Assembly (NCBI GenBank): GCA_024516155.1
Contig: JAJJXM010000073.1
Location: 186,001 to 250,000 of the forward strand
Direction of reading: 5' to 3'
DNA length: 64,000 nt
Origin: Pyronema omphalodes
Taxonomy: Eukaryota; Ascomycota; Pezizomycetes; Pezizales; Pyronemataceae
In this document: positions 1 through 11,558 of the stretch, piece after piece
Numbering within the stretch: position 1 is the stretch's first letter
Layout: each line of letters starts with the position of its first letter
Notes under the pieces: generated by a model
Database searches by the model: none
The model's input: the letters and a program-made list of their open reading frames with translations, nothing else
What the model was told of the DNA's origin: nothing
Program-made: the position numbers and the translations under genes

Positions 1-102
1 CTTACCAACTGTGGGTATATTATGCTACTAACTGGGGGTGTATCCTCCTCCTGACTGTAGGTATATTAATTCCCCTATGTATTAACTCCATTATTCCTAT
101 CC

Positions 103-2543
103 TCACCGACCAGCGGCGGCTCCCAAACTTCCCGCCATAGTTAATCCATTCGCAACTACCGGACTCTCCGCCTGATTCAACTTTTCCTGTTGCAGCCTCA
201 CAAACGCCAACTTATAGAACCTATTTAAGGAATTAAAAAAGTGACGACCCGCCTATTTTTATCCTATTAGCGATAAACCCCAAAATAAAAGCCATCTGGA
301 GAACAAACCATATGGCAGCCGATTCTCTCCAAAACCTCGACAACTGCAAATCGAACTTTCGGTATCGGATGGAAAAGTCCTACAGCAATCGGGAATAACC
401 CTCCCTGGTTTTCGGGAAGTACACAAAGCAGCTATCGAGACACAATTAGCATAATCACTCAAAGGCATTGTCAACCATCCAAAATAACACTCACCTGATT
501 AATCTCCTCATAATCATTAACGTACTCCTTCAAGCACTGATAGATCCTCCCCGCTTCCTCTGGGCTTAATTTCAGCATACGTAACCTATCAATCTGGTGT
601 CCAATATCCATAATCTTAATCGGTTTCGAATAATAATACCCCTGCACATCCTGTACAAAAGCATTATAACTCCTTGTTCCCCTCCAACCTTCAATCCGTG
701 CCATATTAGCAAGCAAATCCCTATGCTTCGCATGATCATCCGGCCAAACATGTCCATGTCCTCTAATGACATGATTTTCCTCATGCCCAATCCACAGCGC
801 ACTATGTCCAAAAACCATCTCCTCAAAAGCCGCAGTCATATGCGTAAACCTAATAACCCATTCCTTCCACTTGGCCCTAACTGCCTTCTCTCCGAATCTA
901 GAAGCGATGCAGTGAACCATGTCATCCATGAATAAATTATCCCCTGGATCTGGTGTTCCTGTAGCCGTGGATATGCTAAGGAACTTCGGTGTAGCTTCAG
1001 AAGGTCCCGGTTGAGCGATCTCTGAAGATATTACAATTCGCCCGGTATCGATGTTGCATAAGATGTCCCACCATGATGGATGGTGGGCGAAGGCGGGGTT
1101 TTTTACTCCGGCGATAAACCCGGGAACCATTAAAAGCTCGTCGACCTTGGACAAGTCGGTGTAGGGGAAGGCATGCCGAGTGAAGCCGCGGAGTGTACCC
1201 CCGGAAACTAAAGCACAGGCTGCTAATACATGGTTGGCGACTTCACCGGATGCTCGGTCGTGGGAGAGGAAGACAATTCGCTTTTCGGTAAGAAGGGCGT
1301 TTACTAGGACTATCACGGGATGTGTGTAGGGGCCGTTGGTGGTTAGGTGTGGGTGCAGGGCGAAGGGTTGTGGGTTTTGTGCGTGAGGAGCGGAGAAGGT
1401 TGTGATGAGTTGGATTAGAGAGAACTATTGAGATATTAGCTAAAGGGATCTGAAGCAAGGATATATGACGTTGTAATAAAGCTCAGATACTTACATCACC
1501 GACTGTTTCAGGTAAGATGGCTACTGGAACTCGAATGGGCACTGAAATTCCGTTGTAGACGACTTTTGTCTCGAATTCATGGCTGTCTCTTGTCATGGAA
1601 ATTTTACCGTTCATGACTTTGTTGGCGCCGCCAGCTACGGAGTTGAGGTTGATGTAGGTTGTGGCTCGTTTTTCGTCGGTTAGTAGTCCAGGACTGGCGA
1701 GTCCTGAAGGTGTTCGTGTATGCTGAGGTTGCTGCATTGAGGCCATTGCCATTTCTTCGAATTTTTCTTGGAACATTTCTTTATTGTCGCTGGCTGCCAA
1801 TATCATGCGCTCGAAAATGGAAAGACGAGGCATGGCGGATAGGTCCATGCTATTGACGGACTGAAAGAGCTTTGCCAGGACATCTATTGATGGGTCTTTA
1901 AAGTAGTCCTCTAAAGCGAATAGTAGTAGCGGTTTGTATATATGTAGGAAGGAGTGTCTTGTGCATATTGCCATAGCTTTGACGATAGCACCTCTATTCA
2001 ATAAACATTAGCCCGGATTTTTTTAACGATTAACATCAACTTAGGTCATAACCCCACCTTTTGGCTGTCGTATCATGTTTGGTAATAACCAGGTTCAAGA
2101 CGTAAATCAAGGGAGCTTGACCATCCGGCTCCAATTGGCCATCAGTCTGTTCCGAGTCTTTATGAAGGAAGAAAATAGTCCAATCCTGGTCTCTCGTATG
2201 CGCACCATCAGGAAGCATAAGCTCCGCAAGCATGCTATATTGTCGCAACATCCAGCATTAGCAGCCACCCCCATTATCAGTTGCGCTTGGGATACCGAGG
2301 TTGCGATACTTACTGCTCGTCACCAGATATGGGAGCAGGATATTGAAACTCCATCATAGAGCCTTTATCGATAGAGAACTCTGCAACAAGGATATAGTCG
2401 ACATGTTGCTGGTTCGCCGGCGAAGAGTCGCCTGCCCCTATCTCCCCGACATCTACATAGGAGCTATCCATGCTCTCTAGAACTGTAGTCTCTGCGCTCG
2501 AAGTACTCCGTATAGATACAGCATTGTCATTGCTTCCAGACAT
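103..2543 (-). CDS. AFI1: Afi1/MesA-like polarity protein (SPA domain)
   Basis: Six exons are inferred: 2314-2543, 2041-2234, 1495-1991, 495-1424, 309-431 and 103-252. They join in phase to a protein of about 707 residues. The N-terminal part (VDYILVAEFSIDKGSMMEFQYP, split here as VDYILVAEFS and IDKGSMMEFQYP, then GDEHMLAELMLPDGAH) fits the Afi1 Arf3-docking domain. Exons 3-5 carry the SPA (stabilisation of polarity axis) region, with GDFSLIQLI, NALLTEKRIVFLSH and PENQGGLFPIAVGLFHP. The last exon encodes AGRHFFNSLNRFYKLAFVRL, a typical family end. In this family the protein binds GTP-Arf3 and marks sites of polarised growth. The 495-1424 exon ends in a GTGAGT donor and the frame resumes at 431. 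The 253-308 intron uses GTTTGT. The 1992-2040 intron (GTTGAT donor, AGAG acceptor) is the least certain. The gene is divergent from ESP1. Confidence 0.85.
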
Positions 2544-3179
2544 ATTGCGATCTGTTTTTTCTTGCTGCCGAATTCCGCGTCGTGTCAGGGTCGGGTGTTC
2601 TGCGGGGTTCCCGGGGGTGGATTGCTGCGAACGGTGGTTCAGATGGTTGGTCGCAATTCCATGGACCTCGTGATTCGACTCTGGGTCTGTGCCGCGGGGA
2701 TAATCTCGAGTATGTTCTTTCGCGTCTGGTTCGGGTCGGCGACTTTAGCTGCGCAGCTCCGTTCTTCGTCTTCTCGGGGGTTGTCGCAGCGGCGGCGGCT
2801 TTGTCTCTGAACGTACCTGACCCCTGCGTTTGTGCTCCCTTCCCCAGGACATCGAGAAGACGCGTCTAACGCGATTGGGCGAGGACGCGGCGCGTCAAAG
2901 CTTAGTGTTTATCTATTCTTCTTTCGGCTAGTTTCAATTCTCTGGTTGCCCTGACAACCTCGACACGCTCGCGCAACAACACGAGAAAGATTGAACATTG
3001 GATCCCTGCGCAAATAGTCGAGAGCAGGAAGACCAGTACAACTAACGTCACTCGCGTCTTCCACGTCTAAAGCGCCATTACCAGCAAACAGCAATCGCCT
3101 TCCCGACTCAGCCCGTGTATTCATTGAAAAGGCCATAGCTGGAGGCCTCAAACCGATCTTCAACAATCACCAAGCGGAC
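2544..3179. promoter_or_regulatory. Divergent AFI1/ESP1 intergenic promoter
   Basis: This 636-bp stretch separates the two start codons of AFI1 (-) and ESP1 (+), so both promoters must lie here or overlap the genes. It is more G/C-rich than most intergenic DNA in the window and has several CGCG-containing motifs between 2860 and 3060. I see no convincing TATA box. Small open frames on both strands look like chance. Confidence 0.6.
2860..2896. promoter_or_regulatory. MCB-type cell-cycle boxes upstream of ESP1
   Basis: A perfect ACGCGT lies at 2860-2865. A 13-bp palindrome with one central base, GACGCGGCGCGTC, lies at 2884-2896. A CTCGCGTC motif follows near 3051. ACGCGT is the MluI cell-cycle box bound by MBF (Mbp1/Swi6) in ascomycetes, which drives G1/S transcription. 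The sites are about 290-320 bp before the ESP1 start. Binding is an inference. Confidence 0.5.
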
Positions 3180-6100
3180 ATGCCGCCCAAGCAACCACCC
3201 CCGCCTTTGAATCCTATTGAGACTATCAAGCAATGTTTGACCGCAAGCAGCTGTTCTGTCTCAACAGTCAGTTTACTCGCCGACACCTTACGAGGAGCTC
3301 CTGCGACAACCACAAAGACCGCAAAAACTACCAAGACAACTACTACAAAAAAAACTGTCGCAGCAAAGGACGCTGGACTACCAATACTAGATAGATCAAG
3401 GCTTGCTGTCGAAGTAATAAATACCACATTACGCGCATTATCAGACGCTGCAAAATCTACCGATCCAAAATCAGAAGCCGTACCAGTGAAAGCTAAAGCA
3501 TCAACGGGGAGGGCAGGTTCAAAGGTTCTACAATCGCGATCCGGGAATAGCGATGCAGCGACACAGGACCCACAGGATGCCATCGATTACTTAGCGGAAT
3601 GTTGCAGCGCTTCTATATCCTTTTTAATATCCGTCGAAAATGCGGAAGGCGTACCAACTATGCAACCGTTACAGACGGAGAATGCGAGGCTCAGTTTGTT
3701 GACGAAGCTACTACAATTGGGGCGGTTTGAAAGAGCTTTGGAGGAGCTCAAGCAGCTCAAGCGGAGGCTACAAGTGACGATGGGCGTTGCTGTGTCAGCA
3801 GATCTGTCGGGGGATAAAGCTTCTGTTGCTAAGACCACTGGGAAGCTGTCTGCAAAGACGAAAGCTACAGGGAAGGAAAATGGCATAAAAAACGAGTCTT
3901 TGTCATCGCAAGACGAGCTCGTAATGCTACTGGAGTTTCCGGATATATCAGTATCTAGTGCAGCTTTTCCTCTCGTGATATCATTTCAGTTGGCTGTATT
4001 GCGCTGCATTGCAGGATTAAAGAGGACGGAATCGATTGAGGTACGAGGGTTATGTTGTAGTATAGAAATTAAAGCTAATTCGCATCGTAGTCACTCGTTC
4101 CTGCATTTTCATCTCCGTACAATCCACTCGCATGTATCAAAACTTTGGCCAAATCTTCAGCACCCAAAGCTCTGTCAAATGTCAGCTCATTATCACAAAT
4201 CATGGCATCTCTATCATCGCTGAGTTCATTAGACATTAACACTGCCTTTGCTCTGCAAATGATCCATGTGGAATCCCTAGTTTTCCTGCAACAATTATGC
4301 CCCGAGGACAAAAAGAAAAGTTTATGGAGTGTATTCGAAAAATATCTGGCGACCTACATCAAATCATTTCAGTCGGAAGAGTCAAAATCAAAGCGAGACA
4401 GATATATTATCGTCCGGGATGCAGTATCAAGGATGACAAAACAATTGAATCCCAAAGATGACACCACCCTCCCCCTCGAAATCTACAAACTTGTCTCATG
4501 GGCTGCTTCAGAGGCCAACATCGCTAATGAATGTATGAAATTAACCGAAGAATGGCTTCTCGCCCTTCAAAAAGTCGGTACGGATGCCGACGCTGCTTTA
4601 ATAGTTCTCTGCGCCGTCCGATTAGCTGTCCTCGATCTTAAGATACTACGAGCTTCCCAGCCGGAGAAAGCTATTCCCGATTCCTCCCGTCTGGATACCC
4701 TAGAAGCCAAAATAGCCCTCGCTGTCTCAGGCCTTAGCACCATCTCTCGGGGACGTAAACCAGACCTCGAGCTATTACTTCAGGAATCCGGCCAACTTCG
4801 CCGGTACTCCCTCTCCCTTTTGACCTCTCTCCCAGGCGATGGGCGGCGGATCATCGAAGCCCTGGACCCTGTATCCAGAGCAAACGAACAACGCATACGC
4901 CGTCTCAGCGACGTTGCTTTCAAATCCGTCCTCCAATTCCTCCGCAAATTCATCTCTATGGGAATTCTTCCCTCTGACCAATCTCGTATTTCCTCAATCC
5001 TACATCCAGCCATTGATACGATTCTTTCCACCCTCATCTGGGGGTTTGAGCCGGAAATTCAGGAAAGCTGGAATAACGCAGAGGACCTATTAGCCGAATG
5101 CTCTGCAGCTGCAAAGGCGCTTGAAAAAGCAATCCCTGGATACACTGACACAAGTTACGAGAAAATTTCAAATGTTTATTACCAACTCTGCCTACTATAC
5201 CGTAAGGTTCCCGGAGCAGAAATACAAGCTACAAGAGCACTGAGGCGGTCTGTATCAATAATGGATGATCGATCCCCGCCGGAACTACAGGCTGCAAGTG
5301 TAGCCAGGAAATATCAAATCCTCGGCTCAACCTACTTCGCCGCTAGAGACTACCCTCGTGCTTCCCACGCCTTTCTTCTGTCACTACAGACAGTCGCCAA
5401 AACCGGCCTACTGGAAAACCTAAGCACCTCTATCATCTCCGGAGAACCTATATCCCGTCTCATAGCCGCAGGGGATAAAGATACTGTTATGCTCTCCACC
5501 GTAATAACCGGCCTTGTCAAAATCTGCATGAAACCCCATAACGTCGATACCTCCTTCCCGTCCCTCCGTTTCGACTTTGATCCCCCGCTCTCCCCATCAT
5601 CTAGGGGGCTGCTACTGGAATGGTCCTTGCTTCTAACACTAGACTCGATAGAAGATGACGGTGCCGTTGTCCGTGTTGTGGCGGAGAGACTGTTGGATAT
5701 CTATGAACTGGAAGAGATGCCAATTAGAAGATCTAGGGTTGTGGCTGAACTTGTTGGATTGAGTGTGGATAGGCCTGAAATGTTGAATCCTGAGGTTGTG
5801 AGAGGACTCGTGGAGGAGGTGTGGGATTGGGCTACCGGTGTTCAGGCAGGGGATTATGATGAAGATGCAAGAATGGCACAATGGAGGGACGACACGGTGG
5901 CAAGTTGTGGCGTGGGATTAGGATTGCTGATATGGGGAGAAGACAGTGGGAAGGAGATGGTTTGTAGGGGATTCCAGCTATGGGAGGATATAGTTAGGAA
6001 AGCGGAGAGTTGGGAGATGGTGAGGGAAAAAATTGAGGATCCTCAGAAGGTCATCAGGAGATTGGAAATGGCACAGGAGTTTTGGGATATGAAAGGCGAG

Positions 6101-9100
6101 ACGGATTTGCGGGTGGCGACTTTGGAACTTCTTTTGGAATTTCGGAAGCTGGAGCAGCCTGTGGATATTAACGGTAACCCCCTTCCATTTGTTATTTTAT
6201 TGATCATGCACCCTAATTTTACCTACCAGCTCTAACTTCAACTTACACCCGCCTCGGCTTATTATACCTTCGCCTGGGTTTCAGCGGCAAATCCGGTATC
6301 GCAATCCTTAAAGCGCAATCCCTAATTTCCAAGCATCCCGACCTCATCACAACAGTAACTCGGCTTGAATGGCATTTGGCATATACAGAATACCTTGTGA
6401 GTATCGGGAATCTGGATAAAGGAGTGAAATACTTTGAGGAAGCAAACGCACTAGCTGCGAAAGATGAGGAATTAGCCGGGGCGAAAGCAAGCGGCGCGAA
6501 AATCGCGAAGAGGGTTATGGTAAACAGGATGGTTGCAGATGCTGCTTATGTTACCAGTTTAATTGCCTTTGAAAAGGTAAAATTCCCACCATTTCCTTTA
6601 TTCTAATTTTTCGATGTCTCAGGCTTACGGATATGGCGGTTGATTACTGGTGAACGAGTGCTAACGTATGATACAAAGGGCAATGCCAACGAATCCCTCA
6701 TCCACGCCCGTCGGTGTGTACGCCTCAACTCGCGTGCATGGGCAGGTCTCGAAAACTTAGGCTCCCGTATTCCCGGCGTTCTCCCTATTGATCCTTCAGC
6801 CCTTCCACCGTCCTCTGGGGGTCCCGGTCCCCAGCAGCATACAACCACCCATGAAGCCCTGAACCTTCCCCTCCTATGGCCTCTTGTCAGTTCCCTGCAC
6901 CTTGGTTACCTTCAAACTGCTTTCATCTACAGACATCTTGGCATGATTCGTGAAAGCATCTACTTTGTCCAGCAAGCCCTAAAGACTGTTGAGGCCGTGG
7001 ATGCGAAACGTACTATTCAACGAACTAAGTTGTTACTCGCAGATCTGAAGATCAGGTGTGGAGAAGTGGAGGAAGGTGGGAAGATGCTTGAGGAAATTGG
7101 GCATATTGAGGATGCAAGAGCGAGGGCTGTGTGGGAGGTTGCGAAAGGCAATTTAGAGAGACTAAGAGGAAATTGGGAGGAAGAATTAGAGGCCTATAAA
7201 AGGGCGGAGAAGGCGGTTGACGAGGTCATTGCTCAGGTCGCAGGACCTGGAGTTGTAATGAATGGAACAGAGGAGGTTACGGAGAAGTTGGAGAAACTGG
7301 AGGTTACGGAGGGCAGGGCTAAGACGCCGACTAGGAGGGCGAGAACACCGACGAGGAAGACAACCAAGAGTCCTGCGCGCGGTAAGTCCGCTGCTGCTGT
7401 TGCGGCAGCTGCTCCAGTACCAGCGAAGGCCACAGCAAGCTCGGTGGAAGCTGAATGCACCATCCTCCTGAAGCAGAAAGGTGATATCCAACGCTTGATA
7501 GCTCGAGCTCAAGCTCTCCGAGACCAAACCGATACTGCTGCTCTAACACTAGAAGCATCCTCCAAATTACCCGCGGGAAATCAAGAAGTTATTTCCCAGG
7601 GCTTAGTCGAGGCTATGAACTATTTTCAGAAAGCGTTTTCATTGGTTTCTTCTGATCCGGTTTTCAGCAGCTTACAGGAGTCGACTATTTCGTTGCCCAG
7701 TATTGCTTTGGAGATAGCACGAGCGAGTCTGGCGCCTAGCCCCGTCAAGCCGACCAAAGGGGGAAGGAAGCAGGCAGTCAAGAAAACAATGGCTTTTATT
7801 GAGGTCCTTGAGCAGGCCAGGGATTGTTTACTCAGGGTTCATGGAAAGGCTATGAGATCTGGATCCTCTACAACTGTGCCAAAGGTAGCCTCTTTGTTGA
7901 CGAGTACCATTATCTTGCTGTCTGCTATGACGGATCTGAAAGGACGAGGACCGGAGCATCCATTATTTGCATCCTACTCTCTCGAGCTTCAAAAGGCCCT
8001 TTCAACCCAAAGGGAAAAACAGGTAGTCGAAGCCGAAAAATTGGGCTCTATCCTACCCGAGACACTGCAATGGCCCGAACTTGGCAGCTCCAAGAACTCC
8101 GCCTCCAGCTCCGCATACGTCGACGCCACACCCTTCGAGTTTGCATCGTTCAGATCCGAGTATATCGACATCCTTCCACGCACCTGGGCGGCTGTTTCAG
8201 TTACTATGAGTGAAAATAAGAAAGAGCTTTATATTACACGATTTCAGGCCGGACAATCACAGTTGATGGTTCGTCTGCCATTAAGTCGCCACAACAACAG
8301 GGATGAATATTCGGATTTGATTGAATACGATGCCGCTATAAAGGAGCTGAGGGATATTATTGAAAAAAGCAACCAGAGTACACATCAGGCGAAGTATATG
8401 GAAAATAAGAAGGACCGCGCAACCTGGTGGACCGAACGCCAACAACTCGATGACCAGTTACGGGACCTATTATCAGGAATCGAGAAAGGCTGGCTTGGAG
8501 GTTTCAAAGGGATTTTTTCTCAATACCCTAAAAACCCCAAGCTTTTCTCCCGTTTTCAGTCCGCCTTTGATAAAACACTTTCAAAACTCCCCTCTCGGCG
8601 TGCCGGTAAATCCAAACTCAAGAAACCAGTCGACCTTGACCCACGTATCTTGGAGTTATTCATAGCCCTTGGAAACCCAGAAGGTCAAGATCTAGACGAG
8701 CCCTTAACAGACCTTCTATTCTTCGTCATCGATATCCTACAATTCCACGGCGAAGGCAACGCCTATGATGAAATCGACCTGGAAAACATGATTCTTTCCC
8801 TGACCACCGCATTGGCTGCTTATCATGAAGAAGCATCCCTCTTCCCCGACCAAGCCACCACAGAGACCGACCACACAATTCTTATCCTCGATAAGAGCGT
8901 TCAATCACTACCCTGGGAATCCCTCCCCTGTCTCCGCGGCCGCAGCGTCTCCCGCCTTCCTTCCCTCGCCGCTTTACGCAGCCGTATTCTGCACATGAAC
9001 CCCACCATCCCCGGTCCACAATCCAGGCCTGGCTATTACATTAACCGCCATCTCGGTGGCTATATCCTAAACCCCGATAACGACCTCACCAACACCCTCA

Positions 9101-9612
9101 AAACCTTCTCAGCACCATTATCCTCACTCCCCGGTAACTGGACCCGTATAATTTCGCGGGCCCCAACCGAATCTGAATTCCGCGACATTCTCCTCACCAC
9201 CGATCTCCTCCTCTACTTCGGCCACGGTTCCGGAGCTCATTATATCCCCGCTAAAACTATCCGGAAGCTAGACCGTTGTGCAGTAGCTTGTATCATGGGA
9301 TGTTCCTCGGGCCAACTTAAAGAAGCCGGGGAATTTGAACCGTATGGAATGGTTAGTAATTATCTTGTCGCTGGTGCTCCTGCGGTGTTGGCGAATCTTT
9401 GGGATGTTACGGATAGGGATATCGATAGGCTTACTGAGGTTGTTTTTGAGGATTGGGGGTTGCATGCGGAGGGGAAGAGGGGTAGGGTAAATGTTGGGAA
9501 GGGACGTAGTCTGGTCGAGGCCGTTGCTAAGGCTAGGGATGTTTGTACTATGAAGTATCTGAATGGAGCGGCGCCGGTGGTTTATGGAGTGCCGAGTTAT
9601 TTTGGTAGCTGA
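3180..9612 (+). CDS. ESP1: Separase (separin, peptidase family C50)
   Basis: Separase is the caspase-like cysteine protease that cleaves cohesin (Scc1/Rad21) at anaphase onset, held in check by securin. Four exons (3180-4040, 4091-6173, 6230-6576, 6679-9612) join in phase to about 2,074 residues, normal for fungal separases (BimB/Cut1/Esp1). The C-terminal catalytic domain is clear: the His of YFGHGSGAHYI is about residue 1946 and the Cys of CIMGCSSG about residue 1972. The 26-residue spacing matches my memory of the yeast enzyme. AGAPAVLANLWDVTDRDIDR follows, as in the family. The long helical N-terminal part is poorly conserved, as expected. A basic, Pro/Thr/Ala-rich linker lies near 7310-7450. 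The third intron (6577-6678) ends at ACAAAG after a CTAAC branch site. The open frame beginning at 6640 starts inside it and is not a separate gene. ESP1 is divergent from AFI1 and convergent with ORC6. Confidence 0.95.
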
Positions 9613-10005
9613 GGAGGGAAGGAGTTTGAAATAACAGAAGTGGAAATGGAGGATTGGTTAAATGAGGAAATTAGACTTGGGGGGGGGGGGGGGGTTGACA
9701 AAAGATGAAAAATTGTAGAAGGGAGTTGTTACGGGCGTTTGGGATTTCCTTTTTTTCTTTGGCGGTTTTGGAACTTGGTTGGTTACTTTCTGTATTATAC
9801 CTTTACTAGCTCCGAGTGGTTCTTAAAAACTTTGGTTAATGGTATTATTCATGTTATGTATCATATTCTCCTCGAAACTGTGATTTCTCTTCTGATATGA
9901 TATTGAACTCCCCAAAATGCGCAATCAAAACCCCTAGTACCTGTGATCCACAATCCATCCAAAGCAAATATTTACATCCTCTGCTCAATCTCGCATCTAC
10001 GAAAT
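9613..10005. other. Convergent ESP1/ORC6 intergenic region
   Basis: This 393-bp stretch holds the 3' ends of ESP1 (+) and ORC6 (-). It has a run of about 14 G near 9680-9693 on the ESP1 sense strand, followed by T-rich DNA. I see no gene. Transcripts from the two sides probably overlap or end close together. Confidence 0.5.
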
Positions 10006-11558
10006 CTAATACGTAGCCACCTCTCCTCTGTCAATCTGATCACACCGCTCCAAAATCCTACTCTTCCAAGCATCATATATCTTCAACCTCCTCTGCGACA
10101 AATAATCAACCTGCGCCTGTATCATCCTTCCACCACCTGCACTTCCCGAGGTCCGCGGTTGTGTCGTCCTCGGCTGCAAAACCTTCTTTTTCTTCGGTAC
10201 CTCTTCAACAGCTTCCGGTTCTGCTTTTCGTTTCCTCCCCACCTTTGCAGGAGATGCTACAGGCTCTGGTTCTTCCACCACTTTCCTCTTCCTCCCCGGT
10301 GTCCCCTTCACTGCAGGTGGTGCTTTCTGCGGTGCTGCCTTATTCAACCGCTCCTCCTCCACTGCTTTTCTCATACTCTCCATCTCCTTTTTAACCCTCT
10401 CTGCTTTTTTCTCCTCCTCATCCATAGCCCCCACTCCTCGCAGTTTCGCCGGTGAAATAGGCGCCATTGGTGCCATTGGTGCCATCGGTGCCATCGGTGC
10501 CATAGGAGCCATTGGAGCCCGGGGGGCTACATAAGCCGGTGACCCTGGCTGAGAGGAGTAACCACTTGGAGACATAGAAGCCATTGGAGCCACCGGAGCC
10601 ATAGGAGCAACCGGGGCAGGAGAATGTGGAGAGCCAGGGATAGAGCCAGTGTATCTTACAGGTGACATAGAAGCCATTGGAGCCATAGGGGCCATGGGAG
10701 CACCATTTATGCCTACAGCCCCAGGTCGTACACCAATAGTTCCAGTGCTGATTCGAGGTCTTCCGGGTTTTAATCGGGATGGAGAGGTTGGTTCAGGATT
10801 GGAGGCGGGATTGTGGTTGACATTGCGGACTGATTTGATGCTTTTGGTGGGAGAGTCTTGTTCCGGACGGTAGGGGAGACCAGCGGCGGCTTCTCGGGCG
10901 AGACGGGCGGCTCGAGCTGTGGCTGCGGTGGGAACGGTTTTTGACGGACTGGGTGATCGGTTGAAGCGGTTTGGACTGGAGAGGTCGCGGTTCGTTAGGT
11001 TATTGGGACTACCAGTGAGTAAGACGCGGCTGGGGCTGAAGGGATTTGTAGTGCTCGGAGAGGAGATAGGACGCTGCTTTGCGGGGCTTCGATCGGGGCG
11101 AGCGAGGGAGGCTTTAAAGTGAAGGACTAGGTTATTGTATTGTTTCTTTGGTAAAGGTGGCCGTGGGTCAATGGTGGGGAGGTCGAGGGTGTTTTTTAAT
11201 CTGGAGAGGAGAGATTATTAGCTACTCAGGTTCGGGTTTTATGTGTTCTCATGAAGCTTTATGCTTCAAGGTGATACCGGTGTTCAAGGTTCGTATGATT
11301 ATCTGGGGATGCCAGGTCTACCTGCCCCAGGAGAGTGGGAGGCAATCATTTTGGCCTGGGGAAAGACAGGAGGTCTTACTTTTCACAAGCAATGTGTGCG
11401 CAAACATAATTTCGAGCAATTTCCTCTGTCGGTTTTAAATTCGATATCCGGGTTCGGGACTGTGCGAGTAGACTTGTGGATAGGTCGAGGAGTTCTGGTG
11501 GGATATTTCCCGGCAGTGTTGGCAGGAGACTTGAGATGCAAGATTCTATCTGGTTCAT
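10006..11558 (-). CDS. ORC6: Origin recognition complex subunit 6
   Basis: Orc6 is the smallest subunit of the complex that marks replication origins and helps load MCM helicases. Two exons (11380-11558 and 10006-11200) join in phase to 457 residues. The N-terminus has the fungal Orc6 cyclin-box signature: SSLLPTLPGNIPPELLDLS, then LLAQSRTRISNLKPTEEIAR, then ACEKLKNTLDLP across the intron. The start was placed at MNQIESC, because the in-frame ATG 34 codons upstream adds residues not expected in the family. The middle is basic and rich in Ser-Pro, fitting CDK control. It is followed by an unusual Met-Ala-Pro repeat and a Lys/Arg-rich part. The C-terminus (YLSQRRLKIYDAWKSRILER) is the short conserved helix that binds the rest of ORC. 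MCB-like motifs lie about 95 and 115 bp upstream. Confidence 0.87.
10461..10519 (-). repeat. 9-bp tandem repeat encoding Met-Ala-Pro in ORC6
   Basis: About seven near-copies of a 9-bp unit (ATGGCNCCN on the minus strand) encode consecutive Met-Ala-Pro triplets. A second, looser set lies at 10570-10700, so the two blocks together form a duplicated Ser/Pro/Met-rich segment. Third positions vary between copies, so the array is not a very recent slippage product and the coding is being kept. Confidence 0.8.

Noticed and set aside
6640..9612. Separate gene starting at 6640
   Set aside because: The first 13 codons lie in an ESP1 intron (6577-6678). Splicing to GGCAATGCC at 6679 keeps phase and gives the separase-like AFEKGNANESLIHARRCV.
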